Shown here in pieces: positions 26,697-33,672 of a DNA stretch of 64,000 nucleotides (position 1 is the first letter of the stretch; each line of letters starts with the position of its first letter). This DNA comes from Rhodobacteraceae bacterium UBA6213 (GTDB lineage: Bacteria; Pseudomonadota; Alphaproteobacteria; Rhodobacterales; Rhodobacteraceae). The notes under the pieces are model-generated. The model was not told the DNA's origin. It saw nothing but the letters and a program-made list of their open reading frames with translations, and did not search any database. Made by a program: the position numbers and the translations under genes. The stretch lies in contig DISJ01000020.1 of NCBI GenBank assembly GCA_002421605.1, positions 184,682 to 248,681 of the forward strand, written 5' to 3'.

Positions 26697-27200
26697 ATGG
26701 CGGGTTCGGTCAACAAGGTCATCCTGATCGGCAATCTCGGGCGCGACCCGGAAGTGCGGTCTTTTCCCTCGGGCGGCAAGGTTTGCAACCTGCGCATCGC
26801 GACCTCGGAATCGTGGCGCGATAAACAATCGGGGGAGCGTAAGGAACGCACCGAGTGGCATTCGGTTGCGATATATTCCGAGCCGCTGGTGCGCGTGGCC
26901 GAGCAGTATCTGCGCAAAGGGTCGAAGGTTTACATCGAGGGCCAGCTTGAAACCCGCAAGTGGCAGGACAAAGACGGTGCTGACCGCTACACGACCGAAG
27001 TGGCGTTGCGCCCGTTCCGCAGCGAGTTGACCATGCTTGATGGGCGCGGCGAAGGTGGTGGCGGTGGCGGCGCGGGTGGCGGCTACGACCAGTCAGGCGG
27101 CGGTTTTGGCGGCGATGACCGCGACAGCGCGCCGCGTGGCGGTTCTGGCGGCGGTTCGACCGGTGGGCGTGCCGATTTTGACGACGAAATCCCGTTCTGA
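26697..27200 (+). CDS. ssb: Single-stranded DNA-binding protein
   Basis: Binds single-stranded DNA in replication and repair. It is 167 residues: an OB fold (MAGSVNKVILIGNLGRDPEV at the start, then EWHSVAIYSEPLVRVAEQYL), a Gly/Ser-rich spacer from about 118 to 155, and the partner-binding acidic tail DFDDEIPF at the C-terminus. The ATG at 26697 follows GGAGGTAAC. The upstream 156 bases hold its promoter region, divergent from the lytic transglycosylase gene; no LexA-type GTTC pair is convincing there. Confidence 0.96.
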   Translation: MAGSVNKVILIGNLGRDPEVRSFPSGGKVCNLRIATSESWRDKQSGERKERTEWHSVAIYSEPLVRVAEQYLRKGSKVYIEGQLETRKWQDKDGADRYTTEVALRPFRSELTMLDGRGEGGGGGGAGGGYDQSGGGFGGDDRDSAPRGGSGGGSTGGRADFDDEIPF

Positions 27201-27210
27201 GGCACGAAGG

Positions 27211-27230
27211 GGCGGCCCCCTGTGGCCGCC
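27211..27230 (+). terminator. Stem-loop after ssb
   Basis: A seven-base-pair GC stem (GGCGGCC / GGCCGCC) with a six-base loop begins ten bases after the ssb stop. No U-tract follows, so at best it is a weak terminator or an mRNA 3' end protector. The rest of the 27201-27414 spacer shows nothing else I can support. Confidence 0.4.
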
Positions 27231-27414
27231 CATCCTTGCAAACGTGCCAACCTGCGCGCGTTCTGGCGCGCGGGCGATCTGTTTGGCGCGACGTGATGCC
27301 TTCAGCGCGCTGGGCGCGAGCGGGCTGCGCGTAACGCCCTGCCCCTATGCCGCGCCAAGGTGCCGCGTGGGGCGATCCTGATCCATTCCTTTCGTCAATC
27401 TGCAAGGTCCTGCG

Positions 27415-28476
27415 ATGCCGCGCCCCGAAGCTTTCCGCAAACCGCTGCTTGATCTGCCCGCGCTGCTTGACGCGGGTTTGGTGGCGGGTGCCGACGCTGC
27501 ACCGCTTGCGGCCGTGGCGCAAGGATTCCCCATCCGCATCGCGCCCGCGATCGTTCAGGCGATGCAGGGGCAACCCGATAGCCCTGTTGCGCGCCAGTTT
27601 CTGCCTGCACTAGCCGAACTCGACCCCGGCGAGGGCGCGCTTTTTGACCCGATCGGGGATGAGGCGCACGCGCCGGTGCCCGGCCTTACGCATCGCTACC
27701 CCGACCGGGTGATCTTGCACGTCACGCGCACCTGCGATGTGCATTGCCGCTTTTGCTTTCGCCGCGAGGTGGTGGGGGGCAGTGGGCCGCTGCCCGAAAC
27801 GGCACTGGCCGCGGCGCTGGCCTATATCGCCACACGCCCGGCGATCCGCGAAGTGATTCTGACCGGGGGCGACCCGCTGACACTCTCGCCGCGGCGCATT
27901 AGTGACATCGCCCGCCGTCTTGCCGCCATCAATCATGTTGAGGTTTTGCGCCTGCACAGCCGCGGCCCGGTGGTGACACCAGAGCGCATCACCCCGGCGC
28001 TGATCGCGGCGCTGAAGGTGTTTCCGGTCACGTGGCTTGTCGTGCACACCAACCACGCGGACGAATTGACCGCAGAGGCCCGTGCGGCGCTGGCGCGACT
28101 GGTGCAGGCCGGGGTGCCGCTTTTATCGCAGACCGTTTTGCTGCGGGGCGTGAACGACAGCGCCGAGGCACTGGAATCGCTGTTTCGCGCCCTGCTTCGC
28201 GCCAGAGTGAAGCCCTATTATTTGCACCACTGCGATCTTGCGCGAGGGGCGGCGCATTTTCGCACCACGATTGGCGAGGGCCGCGCGATCATGGACGCCT
28301 TGCAGGGGCGGTTGAGCGGCATTGCCCTGCCCCGCTATGTGATCGACATTCCCGGCGGCTTTGGCAAAGTGGCGCTGAATAGCGATCATCTGAGCGCGGG
28401 TGCAACAGCGGGCGAATACCTTATCCGCGATCCTTGGGGGCGTGTGCACCGCTACCGCGATCCGGTGCGCCCGTAG
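27415..28476 (+). CDS. Radical SAM lysine 2,3-aminomutase-like protein (KamA/EpmB family)
   Basis: A 353-residue radical SAM enzyme with PLP-dependent aminomutase ancestry. The iron-sulfur motif C-x3-C-x2-C is Cys107, Cys111, Cys114 (TCDVHCRFCFRRE), followed by ILTGGDPL near 147-154, and the C-terminal part has a YYLHHCDLARGA stretch. EpmB homologues convert the EF-P lysine; true lysine aminomutases are longer, so the short length favours EpmB or a related enzyme. The activity is not established here and no epmA or efp gene is adjacent. The ATG at 27415 follows AAGG. Confidence 0.85.
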   Translation: MPRPEAFRKPLLDLPALLDAGLVAGADAAPLAAVAQGFPIRIAPAIVQAMQGQPDSPVARQFLPALAELDPGEGALFDPIGDEAHAPVPGLTHRYPDRVILHVTRTCDVHCRFCFRREVVGGSGPLPETALAAALAYIATRPAIREVILTGGDPLTLSPRRISDIARRLAAINHVEVLRLHSRGPVVTPERITPALIAALKVFPVTWLVVHTNHADELTAEARAALARLVQAGVPLLSQTVLLRGVNDSAEALESLFRALLRARVKPYYLHHCDLARGAAHFRTTIGEGRAIMDALQGRLSGIALPRYVIDIPGGFGKVALNSDHLSAGATAGEYLIRDPWGRVHRYRDPVRP

Positions 28477-28521
28477 CGCTGACCCCTTGCACGGAGCGGT
28501 TTTGCGCCCTAAAGCCGGGCC

Positions 28522-30078
28522 ATGACCCAGCATCAGCGCCTTCTCATCATCGACTTCGGCAGTCAGGTAACGCAGCTTATCGCGCGCCGCCTACGCGAGT
28601 TGAACGTCTATTGCGAAATCCACCCTTACAACAAGGTGGACGACGCCTTTCTGGCCGCTTTCGCGCCCAAAGCCGTAATTTTTTCGGGCGGGCCTGCCAG
28701 CGTCTTTGCCGAGGGCGCACCGATGCCCCCGGCAGGGGTTTTCAAGCTGGGCGTGCCGATCCTTGGCATTTGTTATGGCCAGCAGGTGATGATGCACCTG
28801 TTGGGCGGCAAAGTGGAACGCGGCCACGGCACGGCCGAGTTTGGCCGCGCCTTTGTCACACCCTCCGGGGAGGCGCTACCGCTGCTGGACGGTTGGTTCG
28901 CAACCGGGCGCGAGCAGGTCTGGATGAGCCACGGCGACCACGTCAGCCGCCTTGCACCGGGGTTTGCCGTCTACGGCACCTCGTCCAACGCGCCCTTTGC
29001 CATCACCGCAGACGAAGCGCGCCGGTTCTATGCCGTGCAATTTCACCCCGAGGTGCACCACACCCCGAAGGGGGCCAAGCTTTACGAAAACTTTGTGCGA
29101 CTGGCGGGGTTTACTGGTGACTGGACAATGGGTGCCTACCGCGCCGACGCGATTGCGCGAATTCGCGCGCAGGTGGGCGATGCCAAAGTGATCTGCGGGC
29201 TTTCGGGCGGCGTCGACAGCTCGGTCGCGGCGGTGCTGATCCATGAGGCGATTGGCGAGCAGCTAACCTGCGTGTTCGTGGACCACGGGCTGTTGCGCCA
29301 AGGCGAGGCGGAACAGGTGGTCGAGATGTTCCGCGATAACTACAATATGCCGCTGATCCACGCCGACGAAAGCGAGCTGTTCCTTGGCGCGCTTGATGGG
29401 GTCAGCGACCCTGAGACCAAGCGCAAGACCATCGGGCGGTTGTTCATCGACGTGTTCCAGAAACACGCGCATGCGGTGGGCGGCGCCAAGTTTCTGGCGC
29501 AGGGCACGCTTTACCCCGATGTGATCGAATCGGTCTCGTTTTCGGGTGGCCCCTCGGTCACGATCAAATCGCACCACAACGTCGGCGGCTTGCCCGAAAA
29601 GATGGGGCTGAAGCTGGTCGAACCGCTGCGCGAGCTGTTCAAGGATGAAGTGCGCGCCTTGGGCCGCGAGTTGGGCCTGCCCGCCAGCTTCATCGGCCGC
29701 CACCCCTTCCCCGGCCCCGGCCTTGCAATCCGCTGCCCCGGCGAGATCACCCGCGAGAAGCTTGCGATTCTGCGCAAGGCCGATGCCGTGTTTATCGACC
29801 AGATTCGCAAGCACGGGCTGTATGACGAGATCTGGCAGGCTTTCGTGGCGATCTTGCCGGTGCGCACGGTGGGCGTGATGGGCGACGGGCGCACCTATGA
29901 TTTTGCCTGCGCACTGCGCGCTGTGACCTCGGTCGATGGTATGACCGCCGATTATTACCCCTTTACGCACGAGTTTCTGGGCGAAACCGCAACGCGGATC
30001 ATCAACGAGGTTGGCGGCATCAACCGCGTGACCTACGATATCACCTCCAAGCCGCCCGGCACGATCGAGTGGGAGTAA
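28522..30078 (+). CDS. guaA: GMP synthase (glutamine-hydrolysing)
   Basis: Aminates XMP to GMP. It is 518 residues. The N-terminal class I amidotransferase domain has Cys84 in ILGICYGQQ, and His175 with Glu177 in QFHPEVHHT. The ATP-pyrophosphatase loop LSGGVDSS is near 229-236, and the C-terminal dimer domain ends in PPGTIEWE. It lies 45 bases after the radical SAM gene, which may be cotranscribed. The final codons are followed by a spacer to the small monooxygenase-like gene. Confidence 0.97.
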   Translation: MTQHQRLLIIDFGSQVTQLIARRLRELNVYCEIHPYNKVDDAFLAAFAPKAVIFSGGPASVFAEGAPMPPAGVFKLGVPILGICYGQQVMMHLLGGKVERGHGTAEFGRAFVTPSGEALPLLDGWFATGREQVWMSHGDHVSRLAPGFAVYGTSSNAPFAITADEARRFYAVQFHPEVHHTPKGAKLYENFVRLAGFTGDWTMGAYRADAIARIRAQVGDAKVICGLSGGVDSSVAAVLIHEAIGEQLTCVFVDHGLLRQGEAEQVVEMFRDNYNMPLIHADESELFLGALDGVSDPETKRKTIGRLFIDVFQKHAHAVGGAKFLAQGTLYPDVIESVSFSGGPSVTIKSHHNVGGLPEKMGLKLVEPLRELFKDEVRALGRELGLPASFIGRHPFPGPGLAIRCPGEITREKLAILRKADAVFIDQIRKHGLYDEIWQAFVAILPVRTVGVMGDGRTYDFACALRAVTSVDGMTADYYPFTHEFLGETATRIINEVGGINRVTYDITSKPPGTIEWE

Positions 30079-30176
30079 GTAAAAATCGCGGCTAAGCTGG
30101 GCAGACGCGCCGGTGGCGCGGCTTGTGCGGCAAGCAAGGGCTCGCACAGCGCGCGCCCCCGAGGGAGGAGCGGCGA

Positions 30177-30452
30177 ATGAGTTTTCATCTTTCCGGCGAG
30201 TTGATCTGCACAACCAAAGACGAGGCGGCGCGGGTAGCGCAGCATCTGGGCGAACACATCCGCCTGACGCGCGCAGAGCCGGGATGCCTGAGCTTTACCG
30301 TCGAGCCGACTGCGGACCCGCTGGTCTGGGCGATTGCCGAATCGTTCACCGATGCAACCGCCTTTGCCGCGCATCAGGTGCGCGCTGCTGCAAGTCTATG
30401 GGCGCGCGAAACGGCTGGCATCCGGCGCGTTTATCGCACTTGGGAAGACTAG
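30177..30452 (+). CDS. Antibiotic biosynthesis monooxygenase (ABM)-like small protein
   Basis: A 91-residue protein with the ferredoxin-like ABM layout: a start beta strand (MSFHLSGELICTT), an EPGCLSFTVEPTADPL turn, and a helix carrying AFAAHQ. ABM proteins are often small quinone or heme-linked oxygenases; function here is unknown. The start ATG 30177 lies behind GGGAGGAG. It comes 98 bases after guaA. Confidence 0.7.
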   Translation: MSFHLSGELICTTKDEAARVAQHLGEHIRLTRAEPGCLSFTVEPTADPLVWAIAESFTDATAFAAHQVRAAASLWARETAGIRRVYRTWED

Positions 30453-30483
30453 CTGCCAGATCCGCCGCCGACGCCCTGCGAGG

Positions 30484-30945
30484 TCAAAGCGGCAGCGCGG
30501 TGGTTGACTTGATCTCTTCCATTGAGAGCAGTGCGGTGACGTTGTAAATTTTCACCTCGCCAATCAGCGCCTGGTAGAACTGGTCATAGGCGCGGGCGTT
30601 TTTTACCCGCACTTTCAAGATGTAGTCGATATCCCCCGCCAACCGATGCGCCTCTAACACCTCGGGGCGTGCTTGCAGGGCTGTCAGAAAACGGCGCTGC
30701 CATTCAGCCTCGTGTTCCGATGTGCGGATCAGCACGAAAAAGCAGGAGTCAAACCCCAGCGCTTCGGGATCAAGCAGCACGGTCTGGCGCTGAATGACAC
30801 CCTCTTCGCGCATTCGCCGCACCCGATTCCACACCGGCGTTTTTGACGAACCGACCTTGCGCGCGATCTCGTCAAGCGATTGACCAGCATCAATTTGCAA
30901 CTGCGCGAGGATCTTGCGATCAAGCTCGTCTAGGCGGGCGGGCAT
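30484..30945 (-). CDS. Lrp/AsnC family transcriptional regulator
   Basis: A 153-residue regulator: N-terminal winged helix-turn-helix (about 8-55, including ILAQLQIDAGQSLDEIARKV and the recognition helix SSKTPVWNRVRRM), then a RAM ligand-binding ferredoxin-like domain with the VLEAHRLAGDIDYILKVRV stretch. Such proteins usually respond to amino acids and form higher oligomers that wrap DNA. It is divergent from fpr; a long palindrome at 30982-31020, 37 bases before its start, is a likely operator. Which ligand it senses is not visible. Confidence 0.92.
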   Translation of the reverse strand: MPARLDELDRKILAQLQIDAGQSLDEIARKVGSSKTPVWNRVRRMREEGVIQRQTVLLDPEALGFDSCFFVLIRTSEHEAEWQRRFLTALQARPEVLEAHRLAGDIDYILKVRVKNARAYDQFYQALIGEVKIYNVTALLSMEEIKSTTALPL

Positions 30946-31263
30946 CGGTTTTCTCCTGAGTACGGAATATGGGTCTTGCTAATACTTGCTTACAAAGATC
31001 ATGTTCTTTGCCGCAAGTATCATGGGTGACATTGGCGAATTTCTTTCCTTTTGATGCGTCTTGAGTGCTCATCAGAACGCCGCTTCGGCGTCGGGCTTGG
31101 CCTTTTTGGGGCACGCGCCGCATCGCTAGGTTCTTGGCGCGTGTGCAATTTGGTGCATTTAGCGCAGCCTCTGGTGCCTGCAGGGCGAAAAACGGCTTTT
31201 CGCCAAAGCGTTTCCCCCCTAGAACGTGCGCGTTGTCCGATCTCTTCAGCCTAGGTTCAGCCC
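30946..31263. other. 318-base divergent regulatory region (Lrp-type regulator / fpr)
   Basis: No gene is supported here. It holds the palindrome at 30982-31020, a six-base-pair hairpin (ACGCCG/CGGCGT, about 31077-31091), and an eight-base-pair hairpin (GGCGAAAA 31184-31191 / TTTTCGCC 31197-31204). None of the hairpins is followed by a tract of U close enough to be a terminator. The rest shows no clear start site or repeat. Confidence 0.6.
30982..31020. promoter_or_regulatory. Long palindrome, probable Lrp-type operator
   Basis: Outer arms ATACTTGC (30982-30989) and GCAAGTAT (31013-31020) are perfect complements. Inner arms CAAAGA (30993-30998) and TCTTTG (31005-31010) are nested within them around the centre TCATGT. 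It lies between the Lrp-type regulator and fpr, the usual place for an autoregulated operator. DNA-level symmetry rather than an RNA hairpin is the likely reading, as no terminator features follow. Confidence 0.6.
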
Positions 31264-32076
31264 GTGCCCGATACTGCAAATCAGACCGTCAAGCCGCACC
31301 TGCCCGACGCCCAGACCGTCACCTCGGTCACGCATTGGAACGACAGCTTGTTTTCGTTTCGCGTAAGCCGCCCGCAAAGCCTGCGCTTTCGCTCGGGCGA
31401 ATTCGTGATGATCGGGTTGCTTGATGGCAATGGCAGGCCCTTGTTGCGCGCCTATTCGATTGCCTCACCGGCGTGGGACGACGAGCTGGAGTTCTATTCG
31501 ATCAAGGTGCCCAACGGCCCGCTGACCTCGCGGTTGCAGCACATCAAGACTGGTGATGAGATCATCCTGCGCCCGAAACCCGTGGGCACGTTGGTGCATG
31601 ATGCTTTGCTGCCGGGCAAACGCATCTGGTTTCTGGCAACCGGCACCGGCATCGCGCCCTTTGCCAGCCTGATGCGCGAACCCGAGACTTATGAAAAATA
31701 TGACCAGGTGATTATGATGCACACCTGCCGCACGCAATCAGAGCTGGAATACGGGCGACAGTTGGTAGCTAACCTCAGCGATGACCCGTTGATCGGCGAA
31801 ATGGTGGCGGGCAAGTTGCTTTATTACCCCACGACCACACGCGAAGATTCCGCCCACATGGGGCGCATCACCGACAACCTGACCAGCGGCAAGGTATTTG
31901 CCGATCTCGGCCTACCGCGGATGAACCCCGCCGAAGACCGCGCCATGATCTGCGGCAGCCTTGCATTCAACGTCGATGTGAAGGCGGTGCTTGAAAGCTT
32001 TGGCCTGCGCGAAGGCGCCAACAGCGAGCCGCGTGAATTTGTGGTCGAAAAGGCATTTGTGGGCGAGGGCGTCTAG
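31264..32076 (+). CDS. fpr: Ferredoxin--NADP(+) reductase
   Basis: Transfers electrons between NADPH and ferredoxin or flavodoxin. It is 270 residues: an N-terminal FAD-binding barrel with LLRAYSIASPAWDDELEFYS (RxYS motif near 60-63), the GPLTSRL turn, and a C-terminal NADP domain with ATGTGIAPFASLMRE near 124-138. The C-terminal end FVVEKAFVGEGV is typical of proteobacterial Fpr. The GTG at 31264 is the start; no strong ribosome site precedes it. It is divergent from the Lrp-type regulator across 318 bases. Confidence 0.94.
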   Translation: MPDTANQTVKPHLPDAQTVTSVTHWNDSLFSFRVSRPQSLRFRSGEFVMIGLLDGNGRPLLRAYSIASPAWDDELEFYSIKVPNGPLTSRLQHIKTGDEIILRPKPVGTLVHDALLPGKRIWFLATGTGIAPFASLMREPETYEKYDQVIMMHTCRTQSELEYGRQLVANLSDDPLIGEMVAGKLLYYPTTTREDSAHMGRITDNLTSGKVFADLGLPRMNPAEDRAMICGSLAFNVDVKAVLESFGLREGANSEPREFVVEKAFVGEGV

Positions 32077-32109
32077 CGCCGCCCGCCCCATAGGCGCACT
32101 GTTGCCCGA

Positions 32110-32601
32110 TCAGGCATCAAAGGCCGCCAGAATTTCGGCCAGGATGTCTGCGTGCTGCGCGGGCTGCTCTTTGGCGGACTCGAGCAGTTCCAGCATCCGT
32201 TCGCGGGTTGCGCGGTCAAAACCGTCCCATGCGACAATGGCGCTGCGCGCCAATACATAGTCAAACGTTTCGGGGCTCAATGCGCGCGTACGGCCCAGTT
32301 TGGCGGCAGCTGCGGTAGCGTTGCGCGATGTAGTCAGATAATCTTGACCTTCATCCATTTCCTTGCGCGCCGCGATCAGGTCTGCCTGAGTTTCCGCGCG
32401 TGCTTCATTTCGTGCGGCCTCGGCGCGCGCGGCGGCCTCGGCAATGGCGGCAGCTTCGGCGGCACGCTTGACGGCGAATGCGGGGTCAACGGCCACGGGC
32501 GTGGACTGCGGCGCGTTCAACATCCTCGGCACCAAGGCACCGGCCAAACCTGAAACCACTCCAAGACCCGCAATCAGGGCAATCGCGGCGATCTTTTGCA
32601 T
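32110..32601 (-). CDS. Hypothetical exported or membrane-anchored coiled-coil protein
   Basis: A 163-residue protein I do not recognise. It starts MQKIAAIALIAGLGVVSGLA, a hydrophobic segment that may be a signal anchor or a signal peptide, followed by a run of Ala/Glu/Arg (about 40-90) likely to be a long helix or coiled coil. The C-terminal half contains a SPETFDYVLARSAIVAWDGF stretch and a helical end. The start ATG 32601 follows AGGG eight bases away. It converges with fpr and lies upstream of infC on the other strand. Confidence 0.7.
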   Translation of the reverse strand: MQKIAAIALIAGLGVVSGLAGALVPRMLNAPQSTPVAVDPAFAVKRAAEAAAIAEAAARAEAARNEARAETQADLIAARKEMDEGQDYLTTSRNATAAAAKLGRTRALSPETFDYVLARSAIVAWDGFDRATRERMLELLESAKEQPAQHADILAEILAAFDA

Positions 32602-32747
32602 TATCCGAACCCTATGAAAGGCCGCATGCGCGGCGAAGTGCGCACTCTTTTGCAAATTTGCCGTTGAATTGAAAGCACCTTCCTGTTCGGTGCCGTATGT
32701 GTGATTGTCGCAGGGCAACGCATTACAACTCGATTGTGCGAAAATGG

Positions 32748-32776
32748 TTGAATCAGGCGCCGCCTCTCTCTATTTT
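32748..32776 (+). promoter_or_regulatory. Possible promoter of infC
   Basis: TTGAAT (32748-32753), a 17-base spacer, and TATTTT (32771-32776). Each box matches four of six consensus positions. It would give a short leader of about 35 bases before the infC start. Confidence 0.4.
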
Positions 32777-32816
32777 GCGCGCGCACTAACCTATTGGCTA
32801 CTGAAGGAATATCACC

Positions 32817-33356
32817 ATCGCCCGCAGACCCCACAATGCCCCGCCACAGCGCGACACCGGACCCCGAATCAATGACCGTATCCGCGCCGCAGAGATCCGA
32901 CTGATCGGTGCCGATGGTGAAAACGTGGGGGTTGTAACCCCGGCAAAAGCGATGGAGATGGCCGACGAAGCGGGACTCGACCTTGTGGAAATTTCCCCCA
33001 ATGCAGAGCCGCCTGTCTGCAAAATCATGGACTTCGGCAAGTTCAAGTTCGAGCAGCAAAAGCGCGAGGCCGAGGCCCGGCGCAAGCAGCACGTCATCGA
33101 GATCAAGGAAATCAAATTCCGCCCCGGCACCGATACGCACGACTATGAGGTCAAGATGCGCTCGGTGATGAAGTTTCTGGAGGAGGGCGACAAGGTCAAG
33201 GTCACGTTGCGTTTCCGTGGCCGCGAAATGGCGCACCAACAACTTGGGCTGGAGCTTTTGAACCGAGTCGCTGACGATATCGGCGACGCCGGCAAGGTCG
33301 AATCAATGCCGCGCCTTGAAGGGCGGCAAATGGTGATGATGGTGGGGCCAAGGTAG
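32817..33356 (+). CDS. infC: Translation initiation factor IF-3, non-AUG (ATC) start
   Basis: Binds the 30S subunit and checks the start codon. The 179-residue protein reads (M)ARRPHNAPPQRDTGPRINDR in the N-terminal region, PVCKIMDFGKFKFEQQKREA in the linker, and EIKFRPGTDTHDYEVKMRS in the C-terminal domain. The frame is closed by TGA at 32802, and there is no ATG, GTG or TTG until a GTG at 32925, deep in the first domain. The start is therefore the ATC at 32817, eight bases after GAAGGA; an in-frame ATC at 32811 is too close. A non-AUG start for infC is known in Escherichia coli (AUU), where it allows autoregulation. Confidence 0.93.
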   Translation: MARRPHNAPPQRDTGPRINDRIRAAEIRLIGADGENVGVVTPAKAMEMADEAGLDLVEISPNAEPPVCKIMDFGKFKFEQQKREAEARRKQHVIEIKEIKFRPGTDTHDYEVKMRSVMKFLEEGDKVKVTLRFRGREMAHQQLGLELLNRVADDIGDAGKVESMPRLEGRQMVMMVGPR

Positions 33357-33381
33357 CTGGCGGCGCTGTCACGGATGAAAG

Positions 33382-33405
33382 CCCTCGCTTCGGCGGGGGT
33401 TTTTT
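33382..33405 (+). terminator. Intrinsic terminator of infC
   Basis: A seven-base-pair stem (CCCTCGC 33382-33388 / GCGGGGG 33393-33399, one G-U pair) closes a TTCG tetraloop and is followed by six U residues. It lies 25 bases after the infC stop. No rpmI or rplT follows, so infC appears to be transcribed alone here. Confidence 0.8.
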
Positions 33406-33465
33406 ATTGCCCGACGCCCTGCCCCGCCCCGAGCGCGCGGCTGGTTCTGAAAAACCGATGCGGCC

Positions 33466-33501
33466 AAAATAAAAGCGCTGCGGGAGGGAGGCCCGCAGCG
33501 C
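33466..33501 (-). terminator. Intrinsic terminator of the CUCCC-rich RNA
   Basis: A ten-base-pair perfect stem (GCGCTGCGGG 33475-33484 / CCCGCAGCGC 33492-33501) with a seven-base loop, followed on the minus strand by TTTTATTTT (33474-33466). There is no minus-strand gene to the right until beyond the AbrB gene, so the signal must serve a short transcript. Confidence 0.85.
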
Positions 33502-33592
33502 GTTTCGAGGGGATGACGAGGGAGAACGCCGTTGCCCCTTCTATCAGGTTTCTCACGGCGGGAGGGCCGCATCAGGGAGATCGAAACCTGTT
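33466..33592 (-). ncRNA. Predicted small RNA with repeated CUCCC anti-Shine-Dalgarno motifs
   Basis: On the minus strand this stretch holds five CUCCC motifs (GGGAG at 33482, 33486, 33520, 33560 and 33575 on the plus strand). Two hairpins expose CCUCCC-type sequence in their loops: an outer stem CAGGTTTC/GAAACCTG (33583-33590 / 33545-33552) with an inner CGGC-CCTCCC-GCCG hexaloop, and a terminator hairpin with a CCTCCCT loop. No open frame is likely. Rhodobacteraceae have known sRNAs of the CcsR type with CCUCCUCCC loops; this one resembles them only in motif. The 5' end is inferred from the FNR-type box; a minus-strand terminator makes the 3' end firm. Confidence 0.6.
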
Positions 33593-33626
33593 GCGATCTG
33601 CTTACGCGGCGGCGCGGCAAAGGACT

Positions 33627-33640
33627 TTGACTTGGGTCAA
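33627..33640. promoter_or_regulatory. Perfect FNR/FnrL-type box
   Basis: TTGAC-TTGG-GTCAA is a perfect inverted repeat with the FNR/CRP-family spacing TTGAY-N4-RTCAA. Its centre (33633.5) lies 41.5 bases from 33592 on the minus strand, the classical class II activator spacing, if the RNA starts there. On the plus side it is 33 bases before the ATG at 33673, so it could instead control the AbrB-family gene. Which one it serves cannot be decided from the sequence. Confidence 0.55.
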
Positions 33641-33672
33641 CTTGGTGTCAGCAAAAGGTGCGACAAAACGTC

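Noticed and set aside
31077..31118. Possible terminator (ACGCCG/CGGCGT then CTTTTTGG) in the fpr upstream region
   Set aside because: The U-run begins about 12 bases after the stem and no gene ends there.
33652..33672. GTG at 33658 as start of the AbrB-family protein
   Set aside because: No ribosome site precedes it and the added residues carry no similarity; later ATGs are better.
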